Shown: piece after piece, positions 25,410-34,311 of the stretch | Numbering within the stretch: the first letter of the stretch is position 1 | How the letters are laid out: the number at the start of each line of letters is the position of its first letter | Assembly (NCBI GenBank): GCA_021824625.1 | Contig: JAKAKE010000117.1 | Coordinates: 1 to 36,486, forward strand | DNA from: Bacteroidota bacterium | GTDB lineage: Bacteria; Bacteroidota; Ignavibacteria; Kapaibacteriales; UBA2268 | DNA length: 36,486 nucleotides | Direction of reading: 5' to 3' | Notes under the pieces: model-generated | Database searches by the model: none | Told to the model about the DNA's origin: nothing | The model's input: the letters and a program-made list of their open reading frames with translations, nothing else | Position numbers and translations under genes: made by a program

Positions 25410-26129
25410 ATGGGAATTGTTTTAATAACAGGAAGCGGCAGAAGGATTGGAAGGGGCTTGGCAATTCGTTTTGCCGAGAAAGGCTGGGATGTTATTATTC
25501 ATTATAATTCCTCCGAAGAAAAAGCAAAAGAAACTGAGAATTTTATTAAGAGTTATGGAGTAAAAGCAGTTTCAGTAAAAGCAGATATCAGAAATGAGCA
25601 GGAAATTAATGATGCTTTTAAGATAGGTATTAATGAAGTTGGTATGCCTGATGTTTTAGTTAATAACGCTGGTGTTTATCCTCCTCCTGCACATTTAAAA
25701 GATATTTCTGATAGTATGTGGGATGACACATTGAATATTAATCTCAAGGGTGAATATTATTTTGCAAAAGAATTTTCAGAGAGAGCAGATGAAGGAAGGA
25801 TTATAAATTTTTCAAGCCTCGGCGGCATGGAAATATGGAAACAAAGAATTCCATATAATGTTTCAAAGGCAGGTGTGATTCAGCTTACTAAAGCACTTGC
25901 AAAAGAGCTTGCCCCATACTTTTCTGTTAATTGTATCTGTCCGGGAACAATTGAAATTCCCGAAGAACCTCCCATTGAAAACACAAAATTAAATGTTGAT
26001 AAGATACCAATGAAAAGATATGGAAATGTTGACGATATTTTTGATGCAGTATATTTCTTTTCAACCTGTTCAAAATATATCACAGGGCAGATATTATGTG
26101 TTGATGGCGGCTATCATATAGCAAGATGA
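25410..26129 (+). CDS. Short-chain dehydrogenase/reductase (SDR)
   Basis: A classical SDR of 239 residues. The NAD(P)-binding motif is TGSGRRIGRG (7-16), whose Arg pair after the glycine favours NADPH. NNAG is at 85-88, and the catalytic Ser135, Tyr149 and Lys153 lie in INFSSLGG and PYNVSKAG. The C-terminal motif is ITGQILCVDGGY. The ITGSGRRIGRGLA start resembles pteridine reductase (FolM-like) members, but ketoacyl-ACP reductase-type activity cannot be excluded. It heads a run with a LOG-family gene, a thioredoxin-domain protein and tag. Confidence 0.85.
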   Translation: MGIVLITGSGRRIGRGLAIRFAEKGWDVIIHYNSSEEKAKETENFIKSYGVKAVSVKADIRNEQEINDAFKIGINEVGMPDVLVNNAGVYPPPAHLKDISDSMWDDTLNINLKGEYYFAKEFSERADEGRIINFSSLGGMEIWKQRIPYNVSKAGVIQLTKALAKELAPYFSVNCICPGTIEIPEEPPIENTKLNVDKIPMKRYGNVDDIFDAVYFFSTCSKYITGQILCVDGGYHIAR

Positions 26130-26133
26130 GAAT

Positions 26134-26160
26134 AATTAACAATTAATAATTAACAATTAA
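26134..26160 (+). repeat. AATTNNN heptamer array (SDR-LOG junction)
   Basis: The units AATTAAC-AATTAAT-AATTAAC-AATTAAA run up to AATGAAA, which carries the start codon of the LOG-family gene. Confidence 0.7.
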
Positions 26161-26162
26161 AA

Positions 26163-26933
26163 ATGAAAAATAATAAAAGAAATTATGACCGGCAAAACGG
26201 AAGAAAATCCCTAAAAAAGGCATTGAAGGGGTATGATAATTGGGATTTTATTCACAGCAAGGATGGGCGGGTTATAAGACTTCTTGCCGAGTATTTATAT
26301 CCCAAACAGGTACTTGATAAGAATAACATTAAAAAAGGAATAATTTTCTTTGGTTCTGCCAGGGTTAAACCTAACCATAAAAATGGAGAAAATTCCAGTT
26401 ATTTCAACGATGCAAAAAAACTTTCAGGATTATTATCTGAATGGTCAGATACTTTACCAAAGGAAAAAAGATTTCACATTGTTACCGGCGGCGGTCCCGG
26501 TATTATGGAAGCTGCAAATCAAGGCTCTTACGCTGCAGGAGGTAAATCTGTCGGACTTAATATAAGTCTTCCATTCGAGCAAATGCCCAATCAATTTATT
26601 TCAGAAGAATTAAATTTTGAATTCCATTACTTTTTTATGAGAAAGTTCTGGTTCGTTTATCTCGCAAATGCTATGGTTGTGTTCCCGGGTGGATTCGGTA
26701 CTCTTGATGAACTTATGGAGATATTAACCCTAAGACAAACCAGGAAAGTTACAAAACCTTTACCAATACTTCTGTATGCAGAAAATTATTGGAAAAAGCT
26801 TATTAATTTTGATTACCTTATTGAGATGGAAATGATTAACAAAGAAGATGTTAATTTATTTACTTTTGTTAATACTCCTGAACAAGCTTTTGATAAATTG
26901 AAAACTGAGTTGACGAGAATACATAAACTCTAA
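26163..26933 (+). CDS. LOG-family protein (nucleoside-5'-monophosphate phosphoribohydrolase-like)
   Basis: The protein has 256 residues. Its motifs GGGPGIMEAANQGSYAAGG (109-127) and PGGFGTLDE (175-183) define the LOG/TIGR00730 family, whose characterised members cleave cytokinin riboside 5'-monophosphate or AMP-like nucleotides at the N-glycosidic bond; older annotation calls them lysine decarboxylases. The N-terminus has a basic segment of about 50 residues before the Rossmann fold, longer than in the minimal forms. The substrate is not predictable here. Confidence 0.85.
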   Translation: MKNNKRNYDRQNGRKSLKKALKGYDNWDFIHSKDGRVIRLLAEYLYPKQVLDKNNIKKGIIFFGSARVKPNHKNGENSSYFNDAKKLSGLLSEWSDTLPKEKRFHIVTGGGPGIMEAANQGSYAAGGKSVGLNISLPFEQMPNQFISEELNFEFHYFFMRKFWFVYLANAMVVFPGGFGTLDELMEILTLRQTRKVTKPLPILLYAENYWKKLINFDYLIEMEMINKEDVNLFTFVNTPEQAFDKLKTELTRIHKL

Positions 26934-26935
26934 AT

Positions 26936-26963
26936 AATTACTAATTACGAATTAATAATTACT
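26936..26963 (+). repeat. AATTNNN heptamer array (LOG-thioredoxin junction)
   Basis: The units AATTACT-AATTACG-AATTAAT-AATTACT are followed by AATGAAA. Here the ATG within that unit leads only to ATG-AAA-AAA-TTA-TGA and is not the gene start; the real start is 11 bases further on. Confidence 0.7.
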
Positions 26964-26975
26964 AATGAAAAAATT

Positions 26976-28883
26976 ATGAAATCAAAAATTTTATTGACCG
27001 TGATATTCGTTTTTTATCATGTCATAACCATAACCGCAGGTGAACTAATTGTTACTCCTGAAAAGCCGCAAAAAGGTGCTACTATATCAGTAAGCTATAA
27101 GTCAGACGGATATTTTCAAAATGGTGAACAAATAAGCTTGTTCATTTATTGTTTTATCACCGGAGAAAAAACAATTGAAGGTAATGAAACACCTATGACT
27201 TATGATAATTCAGACAAAATATTCAAAGCCACCTTTCAGTTTCCTCAAAAAGTTAATTTTGCATTGCTCAAAGTCGGAAACGGAAAAAAGTTTGATACAA
27301 ATCAGTCTGAATTTTGGCAGTTATTATTTTATGGAAATGATGGGAAGCCTTTACAGGGTGCAAATTTGAATTGTGCTGTTTCATTTATGGGAATGCTCCC
27401 TCAGAATGTGAGCAGGATTGTTCGATTTGACAAAGCCTTAGAATACTTTCAACAAGAGATTGCTCTATATCCCGATAATATTCAGGCACAGATTGGTTTT
27501 GCATCCCTGAATTTCGATATGAGAAAAATTTCAAAAGATGATTTTGATGCCGCATTAAAAAGAATAATCATGTCAGGATTTGATGAAAATAACGAAGGTG
27601 ACCTAAGGGCAGTTGTACGGTCATTAAGGACTCTCGATAAAAACGACAAGGCACAACAACTTGAAAGAAAATTCCTTGAAAATCATCTCCAAAGCGATTT
27701 AGCTGAAGAATTAGCTATGGCTCAATTAGCAAAAACTGACAACCTGAAAGAATTTTCAAGTGATGTACAAAAATACCTGAAATTATTTCCAAATTCTCCA
27801 AACCGTGAAAGAGTTTTTTCTGCACTTGTTTCAGGATACCTGCAGGATGACAGGTATGATGATATTTATACTTTATTGAACACTTATGCAGATGTTCCGT
27901 CATCTGCTTATGCCAAATTAGCAATGGCTTATTTGGATAATGCAGAGAAAATGAACGAGAAACAAATTAAAAGGAATTTAGGCAAGGCGCTCGACATTTT
28001 AAAATATGCAATCGAGGAAGCCCGCAAACTTGACTACCATTATAGGCCTAAGCACTTGTCTGAATCCGAATGGAAACTGTCAAAAATGATGGAATATGCT
28101 GATATTCTTAAATTGTATGGACAAGTCAACCATCTTGCAGGAAACATTGACGATGCATTAAAGTATCTGAACGAATCAAAAAAACTTTTTGAATCAAATA
28201 CTCCTCCTGATTTGTATCTTGAATTAATTGAAACTTATATTGAATCATTTAAAGACTCAATTGCTTATAACCTTGCATCCGAGGCAATAATTGAATCGAA
28301 AAACAGCAAAGAAACTGATAATTATCATAAAATCCTTTTCGATTCTTTAAACTTTAGAGGTGATTACAAAAATGTTTATGATTCCTTATCCTCACTTGCC
28401 AAGAAAAAAAGGTTGGGAGAATTAGCTTATGAACAGCTTAATATTCCCGTCAGCTTAGGTTCAGTAAATAGTCTTTTGGGGAAAGAATTAAAATTCGACA
28501 GTTTAAGAGGAAAGGTCATTGTTATAGACTTGTGGTCAACCTGGTGCGGTCCATGTAAAGAATCTTTACCTGCAATGGACAATCTCTATAGTCTTTATAA
28601 GGATAGTTCTGATATTGTTTTTGTTTCTGTTGATGTTTGGGAAAAAGAAGAAGGTAAAGATAGAATAGAGAACATAAAGAAATTTTTCGGAAAATCCGAT
28701 TATGATTTACCGATATACATTGACAACTCAAATATTCTTCCCTACAAACTTGGAGTTACAGGATTACCTACAACTATATATATTGACAAAAAAGGGATTA
28801 TCAGATTTAAAGATATTGGTTACGTTAATGCAGATTTCCTGATGAATGCAAGTGATAAAATTGATTTTTTGAGAAGCAAATAA
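26976..28883 (+). CDS. Secreted TPR-like protein with C-terminal TlpA-type thioredoxin domain
   Basis: The 635-residue protein starts with a signal peptide (ILLTVIFVFYHVITITAG). A beta-sandwich-like N-terminus and a long helical repeat region follow (for example AALKRIIMSGFDENN, YLKLFPNSPNRERVFSALVS, DALKYLNESKKLFES), probably TPR repeats. The C-terminal 150 or so residues are a TlpA/ResA-like thioredoxin fold, with active site WCGPC (523-527) in IDLWSTWCGPCKESLP and the cis-Pro loop GVTGLPTTIYID. It probably reduces or isomerises disulfides in the periplasm. The helical repeats may hold the partner protein. It is followed 10 bases later by tag. Confidence 0.88.
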   Translation: MKSKILLTVIFVFYHVITITAGELIVTPEKPQKGATISVSYKSDGYFQNGEQISLFIYCFITGEKTIEGNETPMTYDNSDKIFKATFQFPQKVNFALLKVGNGKKFDTNQSEFWQLLFYGNDGKPLQGANLNCAVSFMGMLPQNVSRIVRFDKALEYFQQEIALYPDNIQAQIGFASLNFDMRKISKDDFDAALKRIIMSGFDENNEGDLRAVVRSLRTLDKNDKAQQLERKFLENHLQSDLAEELAMAQLAKTDNLKEFSSDVQKYLKLFPNSPNRERVFSALVSGYLQDDRYDDIYTLLNTYADVPSSAYAKLAMAYLDNAEKMNEKQIKRNLGKALDILKYAIEEARKLDYHYRPKHLSESEWKLSKMMEYADILKLYGQVNHLAGNIDDALKYLNESKKLFESNTPPDLYLELIETYIESFKDSIAYNLASEAIIESKNSKETDNYHKILFDSLNFRGDYKNVYDSLSSLAKKKRLGELAYEQLNIPVSLGSVNSLLGKELKFDSLRGKVIVIDLWSTWCGPCKESLPAMDNLYSLYKDSSDIVFVSVDVWEKEEGKDRIENIKKFFGKSDYDLPIYIDNSNILPYKLGVTGLPTTIYIDKKGIIRFKDIGYVNADFLMNASDKIDFLRSK

Positions 28884-28893
28884 GTGAGAATCT

Positions 28894-29478
28894 ATGGCAA
28901 AACAAAAGAAAAGCTGTACCTGGCACGGAGATAATAAGCAAATGATTGAATATCATGATACAGAATGGGGAGTTCCTTTGCATGATGACAGAAAACTCTT
29001 TGAGTTTATGGTTCTGGATGCTTTTCAGGCAGGCTTGAGCTGGGCAATAGTCCTTAAGAAAAGAGAATCTTTCAGAAAAGCATTCAGTAATTATGATGTA
29101 AAGAAAATTGCAAAATATGATGTTCAAAAAGTTGCTGAACTGTTAAACAATGAAGGTATTATTAGAAATAAAATGAAAATTCTTGCAGCAATCAAAAATG
29201 CTCAGGTATTTCTCAATGTACAAAAAGAATTCGGCAGCTTTGATAAATTTATCTGGCAGTTTACAAATTACAAGACCGTTGTAAATAAATGGAAAACACT
29301 AAAAGATATTCCTCCAAAAAGTGCAATTTCTGATGTAATGAGCAAAGACCTTAAACAGAGGGGATTCGGCTTTGTCGGTTCAACGATATGTTATTCTTTT
29401 ATGCAGGCGGCTGGCATGGTCAATGACCACATTGTAGAGTGTTTCAGATATAAAGAAGTACAGAAAATAAAAAATTGA
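28894..29478 (+). CDS. tag: DNA-3-methyladenine glycosylase I
   Basis: This 194-residue TAG enzyme removes 3-methyladenine from alkylated DNA. The zinc-site and family motifs are present: CTWHGDN near the start (Cys8), YHDTEWGVPLHDD, the active-site segment LDAFQAGLSWAIVLKKRE, and NDHIVECFRY at the C-terminus with the His and Cys zinc ligands. The start codon lies 10 bases after the thioredoxin-domain gene. Confidence 0.95.
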   Translation: MAKQKKSCTWHGDNKQMIEYHDTEWGVPLHDDRKLFEFMVLDAFQAGLSWAIVLKKRESFRKAFSNYDVKKIAKYDVQKVAELLNNEGIIRNKMKILAAIKNAQVFLNVQKEFGSFDKFIWQFTNYKTVVNKWKTLKDIPPKSAISDVMSKDLKQRGFGFVGSTICYSFMQAAGMVNDHIVECFRYKEVQKIKN

Positions 29479-29490
29479 ATAATAAATCTA

Positions 29491-29745
29491 ATGAATTTTA
29501 TTTTATCAGAACATGCAGTAACGAAGGTTAATAAGAGGAAAATACCTTTGAGTTTAATTGAAGATGTTTATTAAAATCCTCAGCAAATAATAAATCAGGA
29601 TAATTTATCTATTTTTCAGTCTATTGTGTTACTAAACGACAAAGAATATCTTTTAAGGATTTTCGTTAATACAGAAGTTGAACCTAAAATAATTGTAACT
29701 GTTTACATAACAAAAAAATTAAAGAAATATTTGGTGTTATATTGA
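29491..29745 (+). pseudogene. DUF4258 protein (copy 2), broken by an in-frame stop
   Basis: An 84-codon frame begins MNFILSEHAVTKVNKRKIPL and ends TKKLKKYLVLY. It has the DUF4258 order H-A-x-x-K-x-x-x-R-x-I-x-x-x-L-I-E-D-V-Y and then NPQQIINQDN. Codon 28 (29572-29574) is TAA, in a position where relatives have a sense codon. The rest of the frame is open and family-like, so a single nonsense mutation is the likely cause. The final TGA overlaps the DUF2283 start by 3 bases (TTGA), as expected of a translationally coupled pair. Confidence 0.65.
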
Positions 29746-29936
29746 AAATAAAATATGACAAAGAAGTTGATGTTATCAATATACAATTGAGTGAGGCAGA
29801 GATTGTCGAAACCGATGAAGACAAGCCGGGAGTTATTATTGATTATGACAAGAATGGCAACATTGTTGAAATTGAAATTCTCAATGCTTCCAAAAATACT
29901 TCTCATCCTACCAAAGTTGAATATGAGTACGCTTAA
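29742..29936 (+). CDS. DUF2283 domain protein (copy 2)
   Basis: This 64-residue protein begins with TTG as KIKYDKEVDVINIQLSEAEI and carries IDYDKNGNIVEIEILNASK. It is homologous to the first copy (YDK-VD, D-x-x-G-x-I, IEIL-AS, terminal YA). No in-frame ATG offers a better start, and the TTG overlaps the preceding DUF4258 stop. It is intact although its partner has a premature stop, so coupling may be lost. Confidence 0.65.
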   Translation: MKIKYDKEVDVINIQLSEAEIVETDEDKPGVIIDYDKNGNIVEIEILNASKNTSHPTKVEYEYA

Positions 29937-29955
29937 TATATACATTTATTGAAAA

Positions 29956-30210
29956 TTGGAAATTACTACAATTATTGGCTTACTCGCAGCATTTTGCACT
30001 ACATTTGCATTCATTCCCCAATTAATCAAAGTTTGGAAGAATAAACATGCAAAGGATATTTCTCTCAGAATGTATATATTATTCATTCTGGGTATTACCT
30101 TTTGGCTTGTCTATGGAATTCTAATAGGAAGTCTCCCTATTATTATAGCAAACTCAATAACAATTATTTTAGCTTCAATTATTCTTGTCTTTAAAATTAA
30201 GTATGGTTAA
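29956..30210 (+). CDS. SemiSWEET sugar transporter
   Basis: This small membrane protein has 84 residues and three transmembrane helices (about 5-22, 37-54 and 60-80). The Pro21-Gln22 pair in AFIPQLIKVWKNKHAKDISL is the PQ motif of SemiSWEETs, which dimerise to transport sugars. It starts with TTG, 19 bases after the DUF2283 stop codon. Its position between two damaged small modules suggests it arrived with them, though this is uncertain. Confidence 0.85.
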   Translation: MEITTIIGLLAAFCTTFAFIPQLIKVWKNKHAKDISLRMYILFILGITFWLVYGILIGSLPIIIANSITIILASIILVFKIKYG

Positions 30211-30281
30211 TGGTTTCAATAAATTAATATTTATATCGGTTACTTTTTTGTTTTTGTTTTAGTTATCAAAAGTTAACAGAT

Positions 30282-30488
30282 ATGAAAACACTTACATTAA
30301 ATATCTCCGAATCAATTTATGATGAACTGCTTTCATTATTAAATACCAAATATCCAGATAATATAAGTGTTGTTGATGATGATATATTCACTGAAGAAGA
30401 TGAGACAACCTACCTTGAAGCACTCGGTGAACTCGAAAGAGGAGAAGCAATCAACCTGGAACAACTGAAGAAAGAATTCAATGTATGA
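30282..30488 (+). CDS. Antitoxin-like small protein
   Basis: The 68-residue protein begins MKTLTLNISESIYDELLSLL, which resembles ribbon-helix-helix or RelB-like DNA-binding antitoxins. It continues with an acidic C-terminus (DEETTYLEALGELERGEAIN). Its last 8 bases overlap an ATG at 30481 that opens a 15-residue remnant of a toxin-like frame. Like the gene at 4306, it has lost its partner. The assignment is from sequence style and overlap only. Confidence 0.6.
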   Translation: MKTLTLNISESIYDELLSLLNTKYPDNISVVDDDIFTEEDETTYLEALGELERGEAINLEQLKKEFNV

Positions 30489-30528
30489 TGTAGAATTTTC
30501 AATTTACAATTTTCAACTCAACACTTAA
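30481..30528 (+). pseudogene. Truncated toxin-like frame, cut by heptamer repeat
   Basis: The ATG at 30481 overlaps the antitoxin-like gene and begins MYDVEFS, like RelE-type toxins. The frame then runs into the AT-rich heptamer repeat (AATTTAC-AATTTTC-AACTCAA) and stops after 15 residues. The rest of a toxin gene is not visible before dnaE. Confidence 0.4.
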
Positions 30529-30548
30529 CACACAAAACTCAACACTAT
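30500..30548 (+). repeat. Heptamer array after the antitoxin-like gene
   Basis: About seven 7-base units starting AATTTAC-AATTTTC-AACTCAA-CACTTAA-CACACAA-AACTCAA. The array begins where the toxin-like frame loses its sense. Confidence 0.5.
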
Positions 30549-30589
30549 CAAAAGGTGTTATATCAATCTACTATTTTGTTCATAGTTTG

Positions 30590-30622
30590 TTGAATAACTA
30601 AATCATAAAATTACTATGTTTG
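30590..30622 (+). promoter_or_regulatory. Promoter for dnaE
   Basis: TTG (30590-30592, within TTTGTTG), a 22-base spacer and TATGTTTG (30615-30622) match the Bacteroidota -33/-7 consensus. The start of transcription would lie about 60 bases before the dnaE ATG. Confidence 0.55.
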
Positions 30623-30687
30623 CAGTGCCGTTCTTTGACTCACTGGACGGATAATAATAATAACGAGATATGGAAAAATAATAAATT

Positions 30688-33600
30688 ATGGATTTTGTCC
30701 ATTTACATAATCACACACATTATTCTTTGCTGGATGCACTCTGTACACCTGAAGAATTAATTAATGCCGCTGTTGCAGATGGGCAGAAAGCACTTGCACT
30801 TACTGACCACGGCGTAATGTTCGGCTGTTATGAATTTTATAGGAAAGCAAAAGCAGCAAAAATTAAACCTATTATCGGCTTTGAGGCTTATGTAGCTAAT
30901 GGCAGTCGTTTTGATAAAACTGCAGGTAAATCGAAAACAAAAAAGAAAAATTATTATCATCTCGTTTTACTTGCCAAGAATGAAATAGGATATAAAAATT
31001 TACTCAAGCTTACATCACTTGCTCATACTGAGGGTTTTTACTACAAACCGAGAATAGACAAGGAACTGTTAGAACAATACAACGAAGGCATTATTGCATC
31101 ATCTGCTTGTATAGCTGGAGTTATTAGTCATCACCTAATTAACAATGACTATGATAAAGCTTATGAAGAAGCTAAATACTATAAAGATATTTTTGGTGAA
31201 GACTTTTATATTGAACTCCAAAGCCATTTCCTGACTGATGACCAGATTGTACTAAGCGAAGCACCTAAGATAGCAAAAAAACTAGGTCTCAAACTTATAG
31301 CGACAAATGATATTCATTATCTTAATGGCGACCATGCCATAGCTCATAATATTTTATTGAACATTAAAGACGTTACGGCAGCTACATCAGGACAGGTTGA
31401 TATTTACAAATTGAGATACCGTACTCCCGAAATGTATTTCAAGACTAAAGAAGAAATGATTAAGCTATTCTCCGATTTTCCTGAGGCTATTGATAATACA
31501 AATGAAGTTGCCGATAAATGCAATATCAACCTCGATACAGAACTACACATGCCTGAATTTCCATTGCCGAAAGATAAGTTCAATTTATCTCACTCGGAAT
31601 ATCTTGAGGAATTGACATTCAATGGAATAAAACAGAGATATAATGTTATAACGGATGAAATTGCAGAGAGAGCAAGGTTTGAGCTTGAAGTTATTAACAA
31701 AATGAATTTCCCAAGTTACTTTTTAATTGTAGGTGACTTCATCAAAGCGGCAAAGGAACTTGGCGTTTCTGTTGGTCCCGGGAGAGGCTCTGCTGCAGGG
31801 AGTATCGTTGCTTATGCTCTTGGAATAACAAATATTGACCCATTGCCTTACGGATTGCTTTTCGAAAGGTTTCTTAATCCCGATAGAGTATCAATGCCCG
31901 ATATTGATATTGATTTCAATGATGAAACCCGCGACAGGGTCATTGATTATGTGCGTAAAAAATACGGTGATGAATGTGTTGCACAGATTATCACTTTTGG
32001 TAAGCTGTCAAGCAGGGCAGTATTAAAAGATGTTGGCAGGGTACTGGGTGTTGAGCTTTCAAAAATTAATGAAATTACTTCAAAGATTCCTGTTGTTCAG
32101 GGTAAAGTCGCTGATTTAAAAGAAGCACTCGAACTTTCTGAATTGAAATGGGTGAAAAATTCAGATGACCCCAAAATCAGAGAGCTTATAAATTACTCCC
32201 TTTTACTTGAAAATAAATTTAGGAATAGCGGATTGCATGCCGCAGGAGTAGTTATAGCTCCAAAGGACATCAGGGAATACGTCCCCGTTTATATGGCTTC
32301 AAAGGCTAAAGGACATACTGCTGAAATTGCAACCCAATATTCTATGAATGAACTTGAATATGCAGGTCTGCTTAAGATGGATTTTCTCGGTTTGAGGACT
32401 CTCTCGATTATTGACAAAACACTCGAAATGATTAAGATAAATCATGGAAAAGACATATTCATTGATGAAATTGATTTTAATGATGAAAAAACCTACGAAC
32501 TGATTTCCAATGGTGATTCTCTTGCCGTGTTCCAGTTTGAATCCCAGGGAATGCAGGATTATCTAAGGCAGTTAAAACCTAAAGACCTGGAAGAGCTTAC
32601 TGCTATGAACGCCTTGTACAGGCCGGGGCCAATGGCTAATATACCTGATTTCATTGACAGGAAGCATGGCAAAAAACCGATTCAATACCTGCATCCGATT
32701 ATGGAGAAATCCCTGAAAAACACTTATGGAATTATCGTCTATCAGGAACAGGTAATGCAATTGGCAAGGGATATCGCAGGATTCACACTTGCTCAGGCTG
32801 ACATCTTGAGACGTGCTATGGGCAAGAAAAAGAAATCTGAAATGGACAAGTTACAGCCTGCATTTATCGAAGGTGCTAAGAAAAATGGCTTGGATGAAAA
32901 GCTTTCAAACGAAGTTTATGACCTGATTGAAAAATTTTCCAGTTATGGTTTCAATAAGTCTCACTCACTTGCTTATTCATATTTAGCTTTCCAGACAGCA
33001 TGGCTTAAAACCTATTACCCGGCTGAGTTTCTTGCTGCAAACATGTCAGCAGAATTAAACAATCAGGATAAAATTGTACAATTAATTGAAGAAGCAAAGA
33101 AATTCAACATCAAAGTAATGCCGCCTGATGTCAATAAATCTTATGCAGGATTCACACCTGTTGAAAATTCAATTCTATTCGGATTAGCCGGCATCAAAAA
33201 TGTTGGCAAGACTGCCGTTGAAAGCATTATCAAAGCTCGTGAAGAAAAACCATTCCAATCCTTTTTTGATTTTCTTGCAAGAGTTGATACCAAGCTGATT
33301 AACAAACGTTCCTTAGAAGCCTTGATTTGTTCCGGAGCATTTGATTCGATGCACTGCGGCCACCGTGCTGCTCTGATGGATACCATTGAATCCGGACTTG
33401 AATATGCCAAAGCTTATCATGAAGCAAAAAACAGCCAGATTGAAAGCCTCTTTGGTGGTGGAAGTGAAGTTCATCTTGTTGAACCTGCTATAAAGGAAAC
33501 CGAAGAATGGACCGAGAAATTACGACTCGACAAAGAAAAAGAAGTGCTTAACTTTTATGTAAGCGGTAATCCGCTCGACAGGTTCTTTCCTTATGTTGAT

Positions 33601-34152
33601 TCTCTGCCGACACTCTATCTCGGAGACAATGACAGCAAGCTGATTGGCGAACAAGTGCGAGTCTGTGGAATAATATCAGATGTCAAAACACGTTACGACA
33701 GGTACCAGAATCCGATTGCATTTGTTCAACTCGAGGACTATACAGGAAGGGCAAATTGCATTATCAGGAGCAAAGTATTCGCCGCTTATAAAAATAAATT
33801 GAATACTGATGATATAGTTTTGTTTTTAGGAAGGTCCGAACTTTCCGGGGAGGAATTAAAAGTAATCGTTGATGAAGTTCTGACCTACGACGAAGCTTCA
33901 GCCCGTTATGCCAAAGGATATAGCTTATGGATTGACATTGAAAAAAATGGAAATGATACTATAAACAACATAAAAAAACTCTGTGTTGATGACGGCAAAA
34001 CAAATACCCTGATTTTTAATTTATACAACAAATCCAACAAAAATGTATCCAGATACGTGTCTTATGATGTTCATATTCCGGTTTCTCACAATGTAGTCAA
34101 TAAATTGATTAACTTTGTCGGAAAAAATAATATCAAATTTGTTCTGGAATAA
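30688..34152 (+). CDS. dnaE: DNA polymerase III alpha subunit
   Basis: The replicative polymerase has 1154 residues, like the DnaE1 form. The N-terminal PHP domain starts FVHLHNHTHYSLLDA with its metal-binding His residues. The polymerase core has GPGRGSAAGSIVAYALGITN, the catalytic Asp405/Asp407 pair in MPDIDIDFND, NALYRPGPM and GFNKSHSLAYS. Helix-hairpin-helix and OB-fold regions follow (QVRVCGIISDVKTRY...VQLEDYTGRANCIIR). The start ATG lies after a good promoter, and a hairpin terminator follows the stop. The gene stands alone. Confidence 0.97.
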   Translation: MDFVHLHNHTHYSLLDALCTPEELINAAVADGQKALALTDHGVMFGCYEFYRKAKAAKIKPIIGFEAYVANGSRFDKTAGKSKTKKKNYYHLVLLAKNEIGYKNLLKLTSLAHTEGFYYKPRIDKELLEQYNEGIIASSACIAGVISHHLINNDYDKAYEEAKYYKDIFGEDFYIELQSHFLTDDQIVLSEAPKIAKKLGLKLIATNDIHYLNGDHAIAHNILLNIKDVTAATSGQVDIYKLRYRTPEMYFKTKEEMIKLFSDFPEAIDNTNEVADKCNINLDTELHMPEFPLPKDKFNLSHSEYLEELTFNGIKQRYNVITDEIAERARFELEVINKMNFPSYFLIVGDFIKAAKELGVSVGPGRGSAAGSIVAYALGITNIDPLPYGLLFERFLNPDRVSMPDIDIDFNDETRDRVIDYVRKKYGDECVAQIITFGKLSSRAVLKDVGRVLGVELSKINEITSKIPVVQGKVADLKEALELSELKWVKNSDDPKIRELINYSLLLENKFRNSGLHAAGVVIAPKDIREYVPVYMASKAKGHTAEIATQYSMNELEYAGLLKMDFLGLRTLSIIDKTLEMIKINHGKDIFIDEIDFNDEKTYELISNGDSLAVFQFESQGMQDYLRQLKPKDLEELTAMNALYRPGPMANIPDFIDRKHGKKPIQYLHPIMEKSLKNTYGIIVYQEQVMQLARDIAGFTLAQADILRRAMGKKKKSEMDKLQPAFIEGAKKNGLDEKLSNEVYDLIEKFSSYGFNKSHSLAYSYLAFQTAWLKTYYPAEFLAANMSAELNNQDKIVQLIEEAKKFNIKVMPPDVNKSYAGFTPVENSILFGLAGIKNVGKTAVESIIKAREEKPFQSFFDFLARVDTKLINKRSLEALICSGAFDSMHCGHRAALMDTIESGLEYAKAYHEAKNSQIESLFGGGSEVHLVEPAIKETEEWTEKLRLDKEKEVLNFYVSGNPLDRFFPYVDSLPTLYLGDNDSKLIGEQVRVCGIISDVKTRYDRYQNPIAFVQLEDYTGRANCIIRSKVFAAYKNKLNTDDIVLFLGRSELSGEELKVIVDEVLTYDEASARYAKGYSLWIDIEKNGNDTINNIKKLCVDDGKTNTLIFNLYNKSNKNVSRYVSYDVHIPVSHNVVNKLINFVGKNNIKFVLE

Positions 34153-34189
34153 TTTTAATAAAAAGAAAGAACTCAATTCTCGATTTTCA

Positions 34190-34216
34190 AATTAGTAGTT
34201 GTACTAATTGTTTTTA
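34190..34216 (+). terminator. Hairpin terminator after dnaE
   Basis: The perfect 8-bp stem AATTAGTA-gttg-TACTAATT (34190-34209) is followed by GTTTTTA. The stem is AT-rich, so it is weaker than the one before phoH, but position and T-run fit. Confidence 0.5.
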
Positions 34217-34311
34217 AAATTAAAAATTAGAAATTTCAAATTCATTTTAAATTAAAAATTAAAAATTAAAAATTATTGATTGTTGTATAATAAAGGTATT
34301 TAATTTATAAT

